NCBI GenBank assembly: GCA_029262735.1
Contig: JAJCYY010000013.1
Coordinates: 68,108 to 132,107 of the forward strand
Source: Chloroflexota bacterium
GTDB taxonomy: Bacteria; Chloroflexota; Dehalococcoidia; Lucifugimonadales; Lucifugimonadaceae
DNA length: 64,000 nt
Direction of reading: 5' to 3'
Positions 8,238 through 15,663 of the stretch are shown here, one piece after another. The position numbers and the translations under genes were made by a program. Numbering within the stretch: position 1 is the first letter of the stretch; the number at the start of each line of letters is the position of its first letter. A model generated the notes under the pieces. That model saw nothing but the letters and a program-made list of their open reading frames with translations, searched no databases and was not told where the DNA came from.

Positions 8238-8777
8238 ATGAGCATTGGACGAGTATCCGGCCGGCGTAGCAAAGCGCCGGCCGGACAGAACGAAATAGTG
8301 GTCGCCGAGGCCAGCTCGATTTCGGAGCTGCAGTCGACCACGCCGAATGTAGCCGAGATCCCCGACGGTGTTCGTGGCCGGGTCATCATCGATGGACCGT
8401 TCATCGGACCGTTGGCAGATCTCGCATTCGCCGAGCAGCTGTGGGGCCAACGCCTGGCGCCAACTGGAGCTCGCGTGATTGATGTGTTCGGCGACGGGCT
8501 AAATCGAGCCGTGGTCGAATACGAGGTTCCTGCGGGTACGGCAGCTCAGGGATTTGCGCCGGCCGGAATCATCATCACCGCGGTGGTTTTGCTTGCTGCG
8601 ATCGGCGGAGCTGCACTCGCCCTGGGATGGGCTATTCGACAGATCACGGTGCTGTTTTTCGGTGAGGAGGGCGGAGTCGCCGGCACATCCAGGGCTCTCA
8701 TTGGTCTTGGAATCGTGGGCGGCGGTCTGCTTTTGGCCGCACAGCTCCGTGGTGAGCGCACCCGAGAGGCGGCGTAG
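8238..8777 (+). CDS. Virion membrane protein, two transmembrane helices
   Basis: The 179-residue product has a soluble N-terminal domain of about 110 residues (alpha/beta, unrecognised) followed by two hydrophobic segments (about 112-135, GIIITAVVLLAAIGGAALALGW, quoted here only as its first part IIITAVVLLAAI, and about 152-172, ending GGGLLLAAQL). A GEEGG turn separates them and the short C-terminus is basic. It follows the capsid gene by 20 bases with its own ribosome site (GGGAGG). In internal-membrane viruses such proteins tie the capsid to the lipid vesicle; that is inferred from position. Confidence 0.65.
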   Translation: MSIGRVSGRRSKAPAGQNEIVVAEASSISELQSTTPNVAEIPDGVRGRVIIDGPFIGPLADLAFAEQLWGQRLAPTGARVIDVFGDGLNRAVVEYEVPAGTAAQGFAPAGIIITAVVLLAAIGGAALALGWAIRQITVLFFGEEGGVAGTSRALIGLGIVGGGLLLAAQLRGERTREAA

Positions 8778-8779
8778 CA

Positions 8780-8968
8780 ATGGCCGACGGTCGCACCATC
8801 GCAGGTGTTGGTCTCATCGCCGCCGCGGTCGTTTCCTGGCTCGTTGAACGCAGCGCGTCGGCAGACGAACCGCCGCGTGGCGGTGGACCAGTTGATCCGC
8901 CGCCGGCGACCAACTTCGAGCCCGTTGTGTTCGGAGATCCACAGTTTGAAATAACGCTGGTCGACTAG
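8780..8968 (+). CDS. Small membrane protein with PPxxxNFxPVV tail
   Basis: A 62-residue protein with one N-terminal hydrophobic helix (VGLIAAAVVSWLV) and a Pro-rich tail ending NFEPVVFGDPQFEITLVD. The same tail pattern ends the next protein (NFNPVVLSQPQFDVFPQ). It starts two bases after the upstream stop. A membrane anchor that presents a shared docking peptide on the virion is a reasonable guess. Confidence 0.6.
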   Translation: MADGRTIAGVGLIAAAVVSWLVERSASADEPPRGGGPVDPPPATNFEPVVFGDPQFEITLVD

Positions 8969-8977
8969 GAGAGAGCC

Positions 8978-9592
8978 ATGACAACAGCATCAAGAATCGG
9001 CCGGGTCACGCGGGCCGGCAAGAGCCGCACCGCGGAGGCTGGCCAGGTGCTCGGACGCATGGCTCTCGCGGTCCCGGCCGGCACGATCAACCCCAACCTC
9101 AGCAGCGCGGTGCGAGTCCGGGTGTCCGGCTACCAGGTCCGCAACGCCGGAGATCTCGCCGGCTCGGTTGGTGGTCACATCATCATCCAGCGGCGCGGCG
9201 GTTTCCTGAACTCTCAGGAGATCTCCATCATCGAGGGCGACTGGGTCGAAAACGCCAACCCGATCCGGGCCAGGCTCCGCATCGACTCGCTCAATGAGCC
9301 CCTGTCAGCAACCGATGTCCGGCGAGCGATCAGGTGGGAGCCGGTGCCGGTGTTCCTGCAGCCAGGCATCACCAAAAACCTGACGTTCGACATCACGATC
9401 GGGCTCGACCTGATCTCGGGTGATGACGACCTGGACATCGTTGCGATCGTCGACCGGCTGCCGGAAGGCAACGGCATCCAGGAGACCAGGTCCTCAAACG
9501 CATTCTCGGTTGGCGACATCAATCCGCCGGCGCCGCTGAATTTCAATCCGGTGGTTTTGAGTCAGCCACAGTTCGACGTTTTTCCGCAGTAA
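8978..9592 (+). CDS. Beta-rich virion protein sharing the tail of its neighbour
   Basis: The 204-residue product has a basic N-terminus (GRVTRAGKSRT) and is otherwise composed of short beta strands with hydrophilic turns, as in a single jelly-roll or Ig-like vertex protein. The last 21 residues (PAPLNFNPVVLSQPQFDVF..) match the C-terminus of the preceding 62-residue membrane protein at the invariant positions N-F-x-P-V-V-x-x-x-P-Q-F. It has its own ribosome site (GGAGAG). A penton or vertex role is possible from position, but no family is recognised. Confidence 0.6.
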   Translation: MTTASRIGRVTRAGKSRTAEAGQVLGRMALAVPAGTINPNLSSAVRVRVSGYQVRNAGDLAGSVGGHIIIQRRGGFLNSQEISIIEGDWVENANPIRARLRIDSLNEPLSATDVRRAIRWEPVPVFLQPGITKNLTFDITIGLDLISGDDDLDIVAIVDRLPEGNGIQETRSSNAFSVGDINPPAPLNFNPVVLSQPQFDVFPQ

Positions 9593-9650
9593 CGACCAAC
9601 GCTACCCCGCACAGGGGCTACTCCTCGATTGAGGAGCCACGGAGGTTCAC

Positions 9651-10490
9651 ATGATCCCCAAGCATTCACACACCACAGAGGCCCAGGGCGGCGTTCTCAA
9701 CGCTCAGGGAGCAATCGTCGGAGTCCAGGACCTGAGCGGTTTCGGCGACGGCTCAGATCTTGCCGGCGTCATCAGCGCGCCGACGGTCCTCACCAGGTCG
9801 ATGTTCTGGACAACCCTCGTGGTCCAGTCCGGCGGATCGATCGACCCGGCCGGTTTCGAGATCTTCGCCCGAGAATCGGTCGTGGTTGAAAACGGCGGCG
9901 TGATTGCCTCAGACGGCGCCAACGCGGTCGGTGCGACCGGCGGAGTCACAGTGGCCAATGGCGAGCTGGACGGCAGGCAAGCTGGCGGTGATGGCGGCGC
10001 CAACGCCGTCGGATCCGTAGGTGTGGCCGGCGCCCAGGGAGGAGCTGGTGGAGCCGGAGGAGCTGCAACGGCCGCTGGTGGAGCTGGAGGAGCTGCAGGA
10101 GACGCGTCGACAAGCCAGGTGAGATTCCGATCGCCAGGTGCAACCGTCATCGAGACCGGAGCCGGCGGCGGTGGTGGTGGCGGTGACGCAACACCAGGCA
10201 CAGGCGGTGGCGGAGGCGCCAGTGGAGGCGAGGTCTCGATTCACGCTCCGGTGATCCGTGTCGACACCGGTGGACAGATCTCGGCCGACGGCGGGGATGG
10301 AGCTGATGGCGTAGCGAACAACGGCGGTGGTGGCGGCGGTGGTGGTGGCGGCAAGGTCAGGCTGAACTTTGGGACCCTCACCAACAACGGAACGATTCAG
10401 GCGCTCGGCGGAGCTGCAGGCGCCGGTGCGGGCACCGGTCTAGTTGGCACCGTCGGAGATCCGGGAATCGTGGAACAGGTACAGGCCTAA
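9651..10490 (+). CDS. Glycine-rich surface protein, possible receptor-binding fibre
   Basis: The 279-residue product has an N-terminal domain (1-75) and then regularly spaced beta-strand repeats (IDPAGFEIFARESVVVENGG type) interrupted by two long Gly/Ala tracts (about 115-150 and 168-190) and a poly-Gly run near 226. Strand repeats with GGG turns suggest a beta-helix or polyglycine-II adhesin, as at the tips of some phage fibres. The nucleotide sequence encodes the Gly runs with mixed codons, so they are kept at protein level. A host-binding role is inferred from composition and position among virion genes. Confidence 0.6.
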   Translation: MIPKHSHTTEAQGGVLNAQGAIVGVQDLSGFGDGSDLAGVISAPTVLTRSMFWTTLVVQSGGSIDPAGFEIFARESVVVENGGVIASDGANAVGATGGVTVANGELDGRQAGGDGGANAVGSVGVAGAQGGAGGAGGAATAAGGAGGAAGDASTSQVRFRSPGATVIETGAGGGGGGGDATPGTGGGGGASGGEVSIHAPVIRVDTGGQISADGGDGADGVANNGGGGGGGGGGKVRLNFGTLTNNGTIQALGGAAGAGAGTGLVGTVGDPGIVEQVQA

Positions 10491-10492
10491 CC

Positions 10493-11077
10493 ATGACTTC
10501 ATCAGGCATCAGGATTCCCCCCGAGCTGTCGATCAGCAGCATCGCGCAAGAGCTGCAGACCGCAGGCCTCGCACAGATGGGCCAGGGAGCCAATCCTGAC
10601 GACGTGGTCGGTTTGCTGCTACTGACTCCTCAGCTGGTCGAGCTGCTGGCGTTGCTCACCGGCCAGACGAACGGCGGGATCCCGATCGATGGGGTGCCGG
10701 TCACTCTGCGAAAGGATGAGCTGGAGGGTACGTCTGCCGCGGTCCCAGCGACATCGAGCGAAAACATCAAGCTCGAAACGGCCGGCAACATCCGGGTCAC
10801 GCAGATCTTCGAGGTCATAGCGGACTCCGATTCCCCGGACTTCGATGTCGAGATTTACGAGGATGCAGACCGCACCCGGCTCAATCGGGTGTACCGCAAC
10901 GCTGCCGTCACGACTAACCACGTCGTCGACCGGCTCCTGGAAGGCCAGGAGTACCAGGACCGAGAGGGCGGTGACGGTCAACCGGACCAGATCTATGTCC
11001 GTGTCACCAACAACGACGTATCACCTCACGACATCACCGTCCGCGTGAAGTTCAAATCTGAGCGGGTGACTACCTAA
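10493..11077 (+). CDS. Virion-associated protein with N-terminal processing-like motif
   Basis: The 194-residue product begins with a helical N-terminus (residues 10-30) that includes GLAQMGQG (Met29), the most divergent copy of the A-x-M-[AG]-Q-[DE] peptide. Residues 45-75 are helical and Leu-rich. The C-terminal 120 residues are beta-rich (ENIKLETAGNIRVTQIFEVI and ITVRVKFKSERV) and look like a small beta sandwich. It follows the glycine-rich gene by two bases. No family recognised; perhaps the base that joins a spike to the particle. Confidence 0.6.
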   Translation: MTSSGIRIPPELSISSIAQELQTAGLAQMGQGANPDDVVGLLLLTPQLVELLALLTGQTNGGIPIDGVPVTLRKDELEGTSAAVPATSSENIKLETAGNIRVTQIFEVIADSDSPDFDVEIYEDADRTRLNRVYRNAAVTTNHVVDRLLEGQEYQDREGGDGQPDQIYVRVTNNDVSPHDITVRVKFKSERVTT

Positions 11078-11094
11078 GTCGATGGAATACCCGC

Positions 11095-12225
11095 ATGACA
11101 GTCACCCAACCGCTGCGCATAGCCGACAACGTTCCTGGCCAGGGCGTCACCACTAACGAGGGATTTCACCGCGCCGTCGCATTCGATCGACTGAATCCGA
11201 ACAGCGCATACGCGTGGGGCGGCGGCTCGCTCGGTGCCGGCAACCTGGTCAGGCTGTTGTGGCGGTACGACTTCGACATCGACACCTGGACCAACACAGG
11301 ATTGGCGTCACTTCCTGCAGCCGGCCGGAAGTACCTCTATCGGACCAGTGGCAGCCATCAGGATCGGCTCATCGCGACCGGGACCACGTCGCCGGGCACT
11401 TCCATGTTCACCGAGATTTACAACGTCGCGCTGAACACCTGGACCACGACCCCAACTACCGGAGTGCCTGCCGGTTTCGGTTTCGTCGGGTGTGCGATCG
11501 GTCAGAACTATCACCTGTTGTCTCACGCCACACATGAGCGGCTGGACATCCTCAATCCGGCCGGCGGCTGGACAGCTCTCACGGCACCGAACGCGATTCC
11601 TGCAGGCACCGTCCAGGGTGGAGTGCTCATCCCGGACCCTCTCGACTCCGACCGGTTGATTCTGTTCACGAGCGGTGACAGCACCCGGCACATGCAGGCT
11701 TACTCGATCTCCGGCGACTCGTGGACAACGCTCGGTTCGATCTGGCCTGAAACGTTCCATGCGAGCTTTGTGTTCGGCATACCTGGTACGGGAGTCATCG
11801 CGGCTAGGCGTGACTTCGGCATCCCAGACTTCACGCTCGTCAGGGTCCGGCGTCTCGTCTTCACCGGACCTTCCACAGCCGAGTTCCAGGACTTCGGCGA
11901 GTGGGCCGATACGACGTTCGATTCTGGCTACAACCCGATGCAGAACTGGAACTATGCGGCCACGGTCGACAACAGCGGGCAGAACCGAATCATCTTCGGG
12001 TCCGGCTTCACATCCAGCGCGCTGAACCAGGGCGTTCAAAACAGGTGGTGGGGAGGCGAGGCGAGTGCGTTGGGCGGAGCTGCAACCAGGCTCGAACCCA
12101 CAGATGTCGCCGAGAGCGCAACCCGCACTCTGCCGACGTTCAGAAATCCCGCGATCGCGGCGGAGCCTACCGGCCTGGTCGCCGGCGGCACGCGTGTCGA
12201 TCCGACAGACCGGCCGACATCGTGA
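11095..12225 (+). CDS. Kelch-like beta-propeller virion protein
   Basis: The 376-residue protein shows repeated blades of about 50 residues of the Kelch type: LWRYDFDIDTWTNTG, IYNVALNTWTTTP and MQAYSISGDSWTTLG each follow the pattern Y-D/N-x(5)-W-T and alternate with hydrophobic LIATG or LILFTSG strands. Six or seven blades would fit the length. Kelch propellers bind proteins or sugars; in a virion operon next to a glycine-rich fibre this is a likely host-recognition subunit. The last 40 residues leave the propeller and are Pro/Thr-rich. Confidence 0.6.
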   Translation: MTVTQPLRIADNVPGQGVTTNEGFHRAVAFDRLNPNSAYAWGGGSLGAGNLVRLLWRYDFDIDTWTNTGLASLPAAGRKYLYRTSGSHQDRLIATGTTSPGTSMFTEIYNVALNTWTTTPTTGVPAGFGFVGCAIGQNYHLLSHATHERLDILNPAGGWTALTAPNAIPAGTVQGGVLIPDPLDSDRLILFTSGDSTRHMQAYSISGDSWTTLGSIWPETFHASFVFGIPGTGVIAARRDFGIPDFTLVRVRRLVFTGPSTAEFQDFGEWADTTFDSGYNPMQNWNYAATVDNSGQNRIIFGSGFTSSALNQGVQNRWWGGEASALGGAATRLEPTDVAESATRTLPTFRNPAIAAEPTGLVAGGTRVDPTDRPTS

Positions 12226-12240
12226 CGAAAGTGAGGATCT

Positions 12241-12732
12241 ATGGCGCGTGAAGAACCAACCGACGACCTGAGCCGAGCTGCAGTCAGCAGCTTCACCGGT
12301 CTCGATGACACGCCGGACAGCCTGGCGGCGAACACTCGCCACCTGGTCAGGGTCAATCCTGCTAGCAACGCGCTCGAATTCTTCGCGGAGCTGGCCGACC
12401 TGGTCGTCGGCAATGGATTCAACGTCCTACGCGTCGTCGACAACGGCGGGACGCTGGAGCTTCAGATGTTCGATGTGCAGGACCTAATTGTCAGCTTAAC
12501 CGGCGCCAACAACCGCTCAATCCAGGCGCCCACGCTGGTGGTTCCGGTGCCGTCGCTCACCAACAACGCCGCGGCAGCATCGGCCGCAGCAAGTGGCGTA
12601 ACCGAAAACCTGACGGTGCCCGTACCAACCCTCACACCATCGGCAGCGGAGAATTCGGCAACACCGGAATCCGCCAACGTCGATCTAACAGTGCCGGTTC
12701 CGGCACTGACAGCCAACGCAGCTCTCGTCTAG
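12241..12732 (+). CDS. Virion protein with C-terminal LTVPVPxLTxxAA repeats
   Basis: The 163-residue product has an N-terminal alpha/beta domain (1-92), beginning with an acidic stretch and including RHLVRVNPASNALEFFAEL, a segment like the trimerising N-terminal parts of phage fibre proteins. It ends in three tandem repeats of about 25 residues: LVVPVPSLTNNAA, LTVPVPTLTPSAA, LTVPVPALTANAA. The regular VPVP strands with Ala-rich spacers suggest a fibrous shaft or an attachment ladder. It is followed by a GGAGG ribosome site for the next gene. Function not recognised. Confidence 0.55.
   Translation: MAREEPTDDLSRAAVSSFTGLDDTPDSLAANTRHLVRVNPASNALEFFAELADLVVGNGFNVLRVVDNGGTLELQMFDVQDLIVSLTGANNRSIQAPTLVVPVPSLTNNAAAASAAASGVTENLTVPVPTLTPSAAENSATPESANVDLTVPVPALTANAALV
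12520..12729 (+). repeat. Three in-frame repeats of about 75 bp
   Basis: The DNA encoding the three VPVPxLT repeats carries related blocks around GTTCCGGTGCCGTC, GTGCCCGTACCAAC and GTGCCGGTTCCGGC. Third-position changes dominate, so the amino-acid repeat is older than any exact DNA repeat. Expansion or contraction here would change the length of the protein's stalk. Confidence 0.5.
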
Positions 12733-12745
12733 GAGGACCTTCGAC

Positions 12746-13570
12746 ATGCTCAAAACAGACATCCCAGTGCCCAGCGATCCTGTACCGACGGTACGGGTCA
12801 GAACCGGTGTCGATCGCATCATTCGCACCATCAAACCGGCGCCACGGATCATCCGACCAACGCCAGAAGAAGACGCCAAGTTCGCCCAGTTGAGAGAGCT
12901 GGGCCAGGAGCTTCACATTCCGATCCTGACTCACAAGTGGCGGTTCGTTAACCGCGACCGCGACGGCAATGTGGTCGACGATGTCGAGATGTGGGCCGAC
13001 TCATTCGTGCGAAATGCTTACAACCACCTGGCCTCGCAGATGATGAGTAAGAACGGCGACGGTGCGGCCTTCACGGGTGGCGATATCAACTTCACACAAG
13101 TGAGTAGCACTCTGGTAACCGGTAACAGAGGAATCAGGATCGGTGACGCTAACCAGAACCTCGAAGATACGGCCACATCCGGTCTCAGGGGTCCGGCTGC
13201 AGACAACGGTCGAGGCATTGTGGTCGGGTCCAGCGCGACTGCCTTCTCTTTCGAGCACACCGCGCTGCAGGCGATCATCGCCGAGGGAACCGCAGCCGGC
13301 CAGCTCAACTACACCGCGCAAACGGCTCTCGCCGACGCCTTCGCTGCCCTGGTCTACACCGTCACTCATCAGCGGTTTTTCAACAACAACAGCGGTGGCA
13401 ACGTTTCGGTGAACGAGGTCGGCATGTACCTGGACATGAACAACTCCACAGTTGTGACCACAGTGGTGCCGGTGATGACGGCAAGGGATGTACTCGGCGC
13501 CACTATCGTTGTTCCAGACACCGGCCAGCTCGACGTGTCCTATGACATGGCGTTGACCTTCCCGGCCTGA
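12746..13570 (+). CDS. Beta-rich phage structural protein, spike-like
   Basis: The 274-residue product opens with Pro-rich DIPVPSDPVPTV, echoing the VPVP repeats of the upstream protein. It continues with a linker, then a domain containing DSFVRNAYNHLASQM, a mid-region rich in N and G, and a C-terminal block VNEVGMYLDM ... VMTARDVLGATIVVPDTG ending in a strand DVSYDMALTF. I associate that VNEvGmY / ARDvL / vpdtgqL arrangement with phage fibre- or spike-associated structural proteins. It starts 13 bases after the previous gene with a GGAGGA site. Confidence 0.6.
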   Translation: MLKTDIPVPSDPVPTVRVRTGVDRIIRTIKPAPRIIRPTPEEDAKFAQLRELGQELHIPILTHKWRFVNRDRDGNVVDDVEMWADSFVRNAYNHLASQMMSKNGDGAAFTGGDINFTQVSSTLVTGNRGIRIGDANQNLEDTATSGLRGPAADNGRGIVVGSSATAFSFEHTALQAIIAEGTAAGQLNYTAQTALADAFAALVYTVTHQRFFNNNSGGNVSVNEVGMYLDMNNSTVVTTVVPVMTARDVLGATIVVPDTGQLDVSYDMALTFPA

Positions 13571-13573
13571 GCC

Positions 13574-13810
13574 ATGATCGAGATTTCGCTGTTGGAAGCG
13601 TTCGCGATCCTGTTCGGCCTGGCTATCCAGGCCGGCGGGTTCGGCATCGCCTATCAGAAATTGCGATCGAGAGACGACCGTCTCGGCGATCAGCTGGCCA
13701 GGCAACAAAAGGTGCTCGTGCTCGGCATCAGGCTGGTCGCCCGGCGGAACTCGGACATCGATCGAGAGTGGCTTGAATCCGAGCTGGCAACTCTCCTGGA
13801 GACCGCATAA
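13574..13810 (+). CDS. Small membrane protein (78 aa)
   Basis: One N-terminal hydrophobic helix (ISLLEAFAILFGLAIQAGG) is followed by a charged helical region (SRDDRLGDQLARQQK). The stop TAA overlaps the start of the next gene (TAATG). Single-span protein with a cytoplasmic coiled region: a lysis accessory protein or virion membrane protein. Function unknown. Confidence 0.6.
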   Translation: MIEISLLEAFAILFGLAIQAGGFGIAYQKLRSRDDRLGDQLARQQKVLVLGIRLVARRNSDIDREWLESELATLLETA

Positions 13811-14097
13811 TGCAACACCTGGTCCATCGATTGACTCTTTACGTTGTGCTGGTGGTGCTTGCGTTGATAGGTGCAGCGACGTTCTCGTTGTTTCTCCTGG
13901 TCAACCAGCTGCCGGCGGAGCCTTCGCCTGCGCTGGTAGGCCTGTTATCCGGCGTCACTACGGGAATTGTCGGTGCCCTGGGAGCGGTTGTCGGTGCGCT
14001 CGGCGGAGCCTACGTTGCGATCGCCAGTTTCCGCAGTGCCAGGCAGACGACCGGAGCCCGAACGGATTTCATCGATTCTCAGACAACAGATACCTGA
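13810..14097 (+). CDS. Small two-span membrane protein, holin-like
   Basis: The 95-residue protein has two hydrophobic helices (about 8-32, LYVVLVVLALIGAATFSLFL; and about 43-72, Gly/Val-rich) and a charged tail. It is the last plus-strand gene and is coupled to the previous small membrane gene. Size, topology and end-of-operon position fit a holin or a minor membrane protein of the virion; no lysin is visible beside it. Its 3' end overlaps the next minus-strand gene by 29 bases, tail to tail. Confidence 0.55.
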   Translation: MQHLVHRLTLYVVLVVLALIGAATFSLFLLVNQLPAEPSPALVGLLSGVTTGIVGALGAVVGALGGAYVAIASFRSARQTTGARTDFIDSQTTDT

Positions 14098-14356
14098 GAA
14101 CAGCCAGCACCATTGCTATGTCTTGGCCGTGCTGGAGGTCTGACATAGCCCGTGAGGCCGAATCGGTATTGCCAACCGAGATTGCTGCATCTAAGAACAC
14201 ACGGTTCGTCTCGTTGCGTTCGTTCAGCGATGCCAAGTAGCCGCCGACCAACTGACTCATAGTCGGCATCGAAACATTTGGTTCGGAAGCAGCGCGAATA
14301 TGTTCTGCGGCCCGATTGAACCATTCAGGATCAAAATCTGGCTTCTGTTCGGTCAT
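14069..14356 (-). CDS. Hypothetical protein (95 aa), cargo region
   Basis: The product is helical and soluble (FDPEWFNRAAEHIRAASEP and later DLQHGQDIAMVLAVLRYL). No family recognised. It is tail-to-tail with the structural operon and downstream of the HAD gene, in a visibly more AT-rich block that includes the ATPase operon. Possibly cargo recently acquired together with its neighbours. Confidence 0.55.
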   Translation of the reverse strand: MTEQKPDFDPEWFNRAAEHIRAASEPNVSMPTMSQLVGGYLASLNERNETNRVFLDAAISVGNTDSASRAMSDLQHGQDIAMVLAVLRYLLSENR

Positions 14357-14462
14357 GCTACGAATACACCTAAATTCTTCCTTTGACTGTTTGTTTCACG
14401 GAAACTCCAGCGTACCAGCGGCGTCTGTCTTCTGGACCGACACGGATTCAAACAAGGGCTGC

Positions 14463-15095
14463 CTACTCGCTCGCCAATACGAGATCGGCGATCCCGTCGA
14501 TGCCGGCATCAGGCCAGTGAGTGACTCCGGAAAGTTTCGGATCATTGTCACCGACGAAAACTCCGCGTCCTGCTCTTTCAAGTAATGGCAGATCACCCCT
14601 TGAATCACCGACGGCGAACAGCTTGTTTTGCGGAACTTCGAAACGTCGGATCAATTGACTCAGGTATTCAGCTTTCGTTTCTGGATAGACGTGTTCGATT
14701 GATCCCGATTCCCAGTCGAGATCTGTGGCGATAACCTCGCTAACAGCAAGCTCCTCCGCAATTCGTTCTACAGCGAACCGCCAGGTAATGGAGGCTAGGG
14801 CCACCAGCCAACCATGCTCTTGCAATCGGTGCACGCCATCTTTGGCACCTGGTGCCCATGTCACGTCCAGCATGAATCGATCAGTCGCCGTCCGACCAGC
14901 CGCAAAGTACCAAGTGGCCATCTCTTCTCGTGCTGAATTCAGAGCGTCCACGTCACCATACGCGCTTGCGTCGTTCTGCTCGAGCCAGGCCATTTGCTCA
15001 CTTTTTCCTATCCGTGCTGCGATCAATTCGCATATGGTCTTACCACGGAGCAGGGTTCCGTCAACATCAAAGACGATCAATCCTTCGACACTCAT
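14463..15095 (-). CDS. HAD-superfamily phosphatase (phosphoserine phosphatase-like)
   Basis: The 210-residue product has the HAD motifs in order: LIVFDVDGTLL (nucleophile Asp10, general acid Asp12), ALASITWRF (motif II Ser), a Lys in YPETKAEYL, and FAVGDSRGDLPLLERAG (motif IV). A helical cap sits between motifs I and II, typical of the SerB/HAD-IB type. The ATG at 15095 follows GGAGAG; the GTG at 15110 is less likely. Substrate not predictable: a small phosphorylated metabolite is usual. It lies alone downstream of a 268-base gap, so it is probably expressed from its own promoter rather than with the ATPase operon. Confidence 0.8.
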   Translation of the reverse strand: MSVEGLIVFDVDGTLLRGKTICELIAARIGKSEQMAWLEQNDASAYGDVDALNSAREEMATWYFAAGRTATDRFMLDVTWAPGAKDGVHRLQEHGWLVALASITWRFAVERIAEELAVSEVIATDLDWESGSIEHVYPETKAEYLSQLIRRFEVPQNKLFAVGDSRGDLPLLERAGRGVFVGDNDPKLSGVTHWPDAGIDGIADLVLASE

Positions 15096-15128
15096 ATCGT
15101 TACTCTCCACCAGTCGAAAGGTAGAACT

Positions 15129-15157
15129 GTACTAGCTTTGAGATTCAATGATCTCAA
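15129..15157 (-). promoter_or_regulatory. Probable promoter of the HAD gene with a palindrome
   Basis: On the minus strand TTGAGA (15152-15157) and TAGTAC (15129-15134) are 17 bases apart. A perfect 7-bp inverted repeat, TTGAGAT-6-ATCTCAA (15138-15157), overlaps the -35 and spacer and could bind a repressor. The start codon lies about 35 bases downstream. Confidence 0.35.
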
Positions 15158-15363
15158 TATATTGACCGGCAGACTGTGATCTAGTCGGTGTTCGTTGTCC
15201 TGGAAAGCCCGACAACAACAAACATGGGACCCTCTGTTCTCCAACTTTTCACACAGTCGGTTGAATTCCCGAGAATGCGCGAATCAGAGCACCCCTTTGT
15301 TTGTCCAGGTGTTGATACGTCGATCTTGATCGTTAGCCTTCGGTACGACGATCGTTGTTCGGG

Positions 15364-15663
15364 CTATTCGGACGGTTCTGACTCTCGCTTGCGCTGATTC
15401 CAAGCCGTCCAGAAATCGCGAATTTTGTACAGAGCGATAGTCCAGGCAGCGAGCCAAAAAATCGCTACCACGAAAAACAGTATAGGTTCCATCCAAGCTG
15501 CAAAATCCCGAATCGCCTGAGCGACAGCAAACGCCACCAAAAACGGTCCTGTGATTGCCAGCAATGCTTCTGACGCTAACAATTTCAGTTCGACTGGATT
15601 ATCTTGCGTTGAGGGCGCGTCAGCACCGTCTGATTGCGGAGTTTCCATGTCATTTGATGACAA
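15364..15663 (-). CDS. Two-helix membrane protein of the ATPase operon
   Basis: The 99-residue product has an acidic, disordered N-terminus (about 1-25), two hydrophobic helices (about 31-52, SEALLAITGPFLVAFAVAQ; and about 60-82, LFFVVAIFWLAAWTIAL) and a basic/acidic C-terminal tail (NQRKRESEPSE). Its start overlaps the end of the SMC-like ATPase gene by 14 bases, so the two are surely co-translated. Small membrane proteins paired with a nucleotide-sensing ATPase are a common effector arrangement in antiviral systems. Function not proven. Confidence 0.65.
   Translation of the reverse strand: MSSNDMETPQSDGADAPSTQDNPVELKLLASEALLAITGPFLVAFAVAQAIRDFAAWMEPILFFVVAIFWLAAWTIALYKIRDFWTAWNQRKRESEPSE

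Noticed and set aside
10030-10360. PE_PGRS-like interpretation of the glycine-rich gene
   Set aside because: No PE domain is present and the gene is embedded in a virion operon.
11308-12342. 344-residue antisense frame over the Kelch-like gene
   Set aside because: Arg-rich, no motif, opposite a coherent propeller gene in an operon.
13001-13708. 235-residue antisense frame over the spike-like gene
   Set aside because: No motif and opposite a coherent virion gene.
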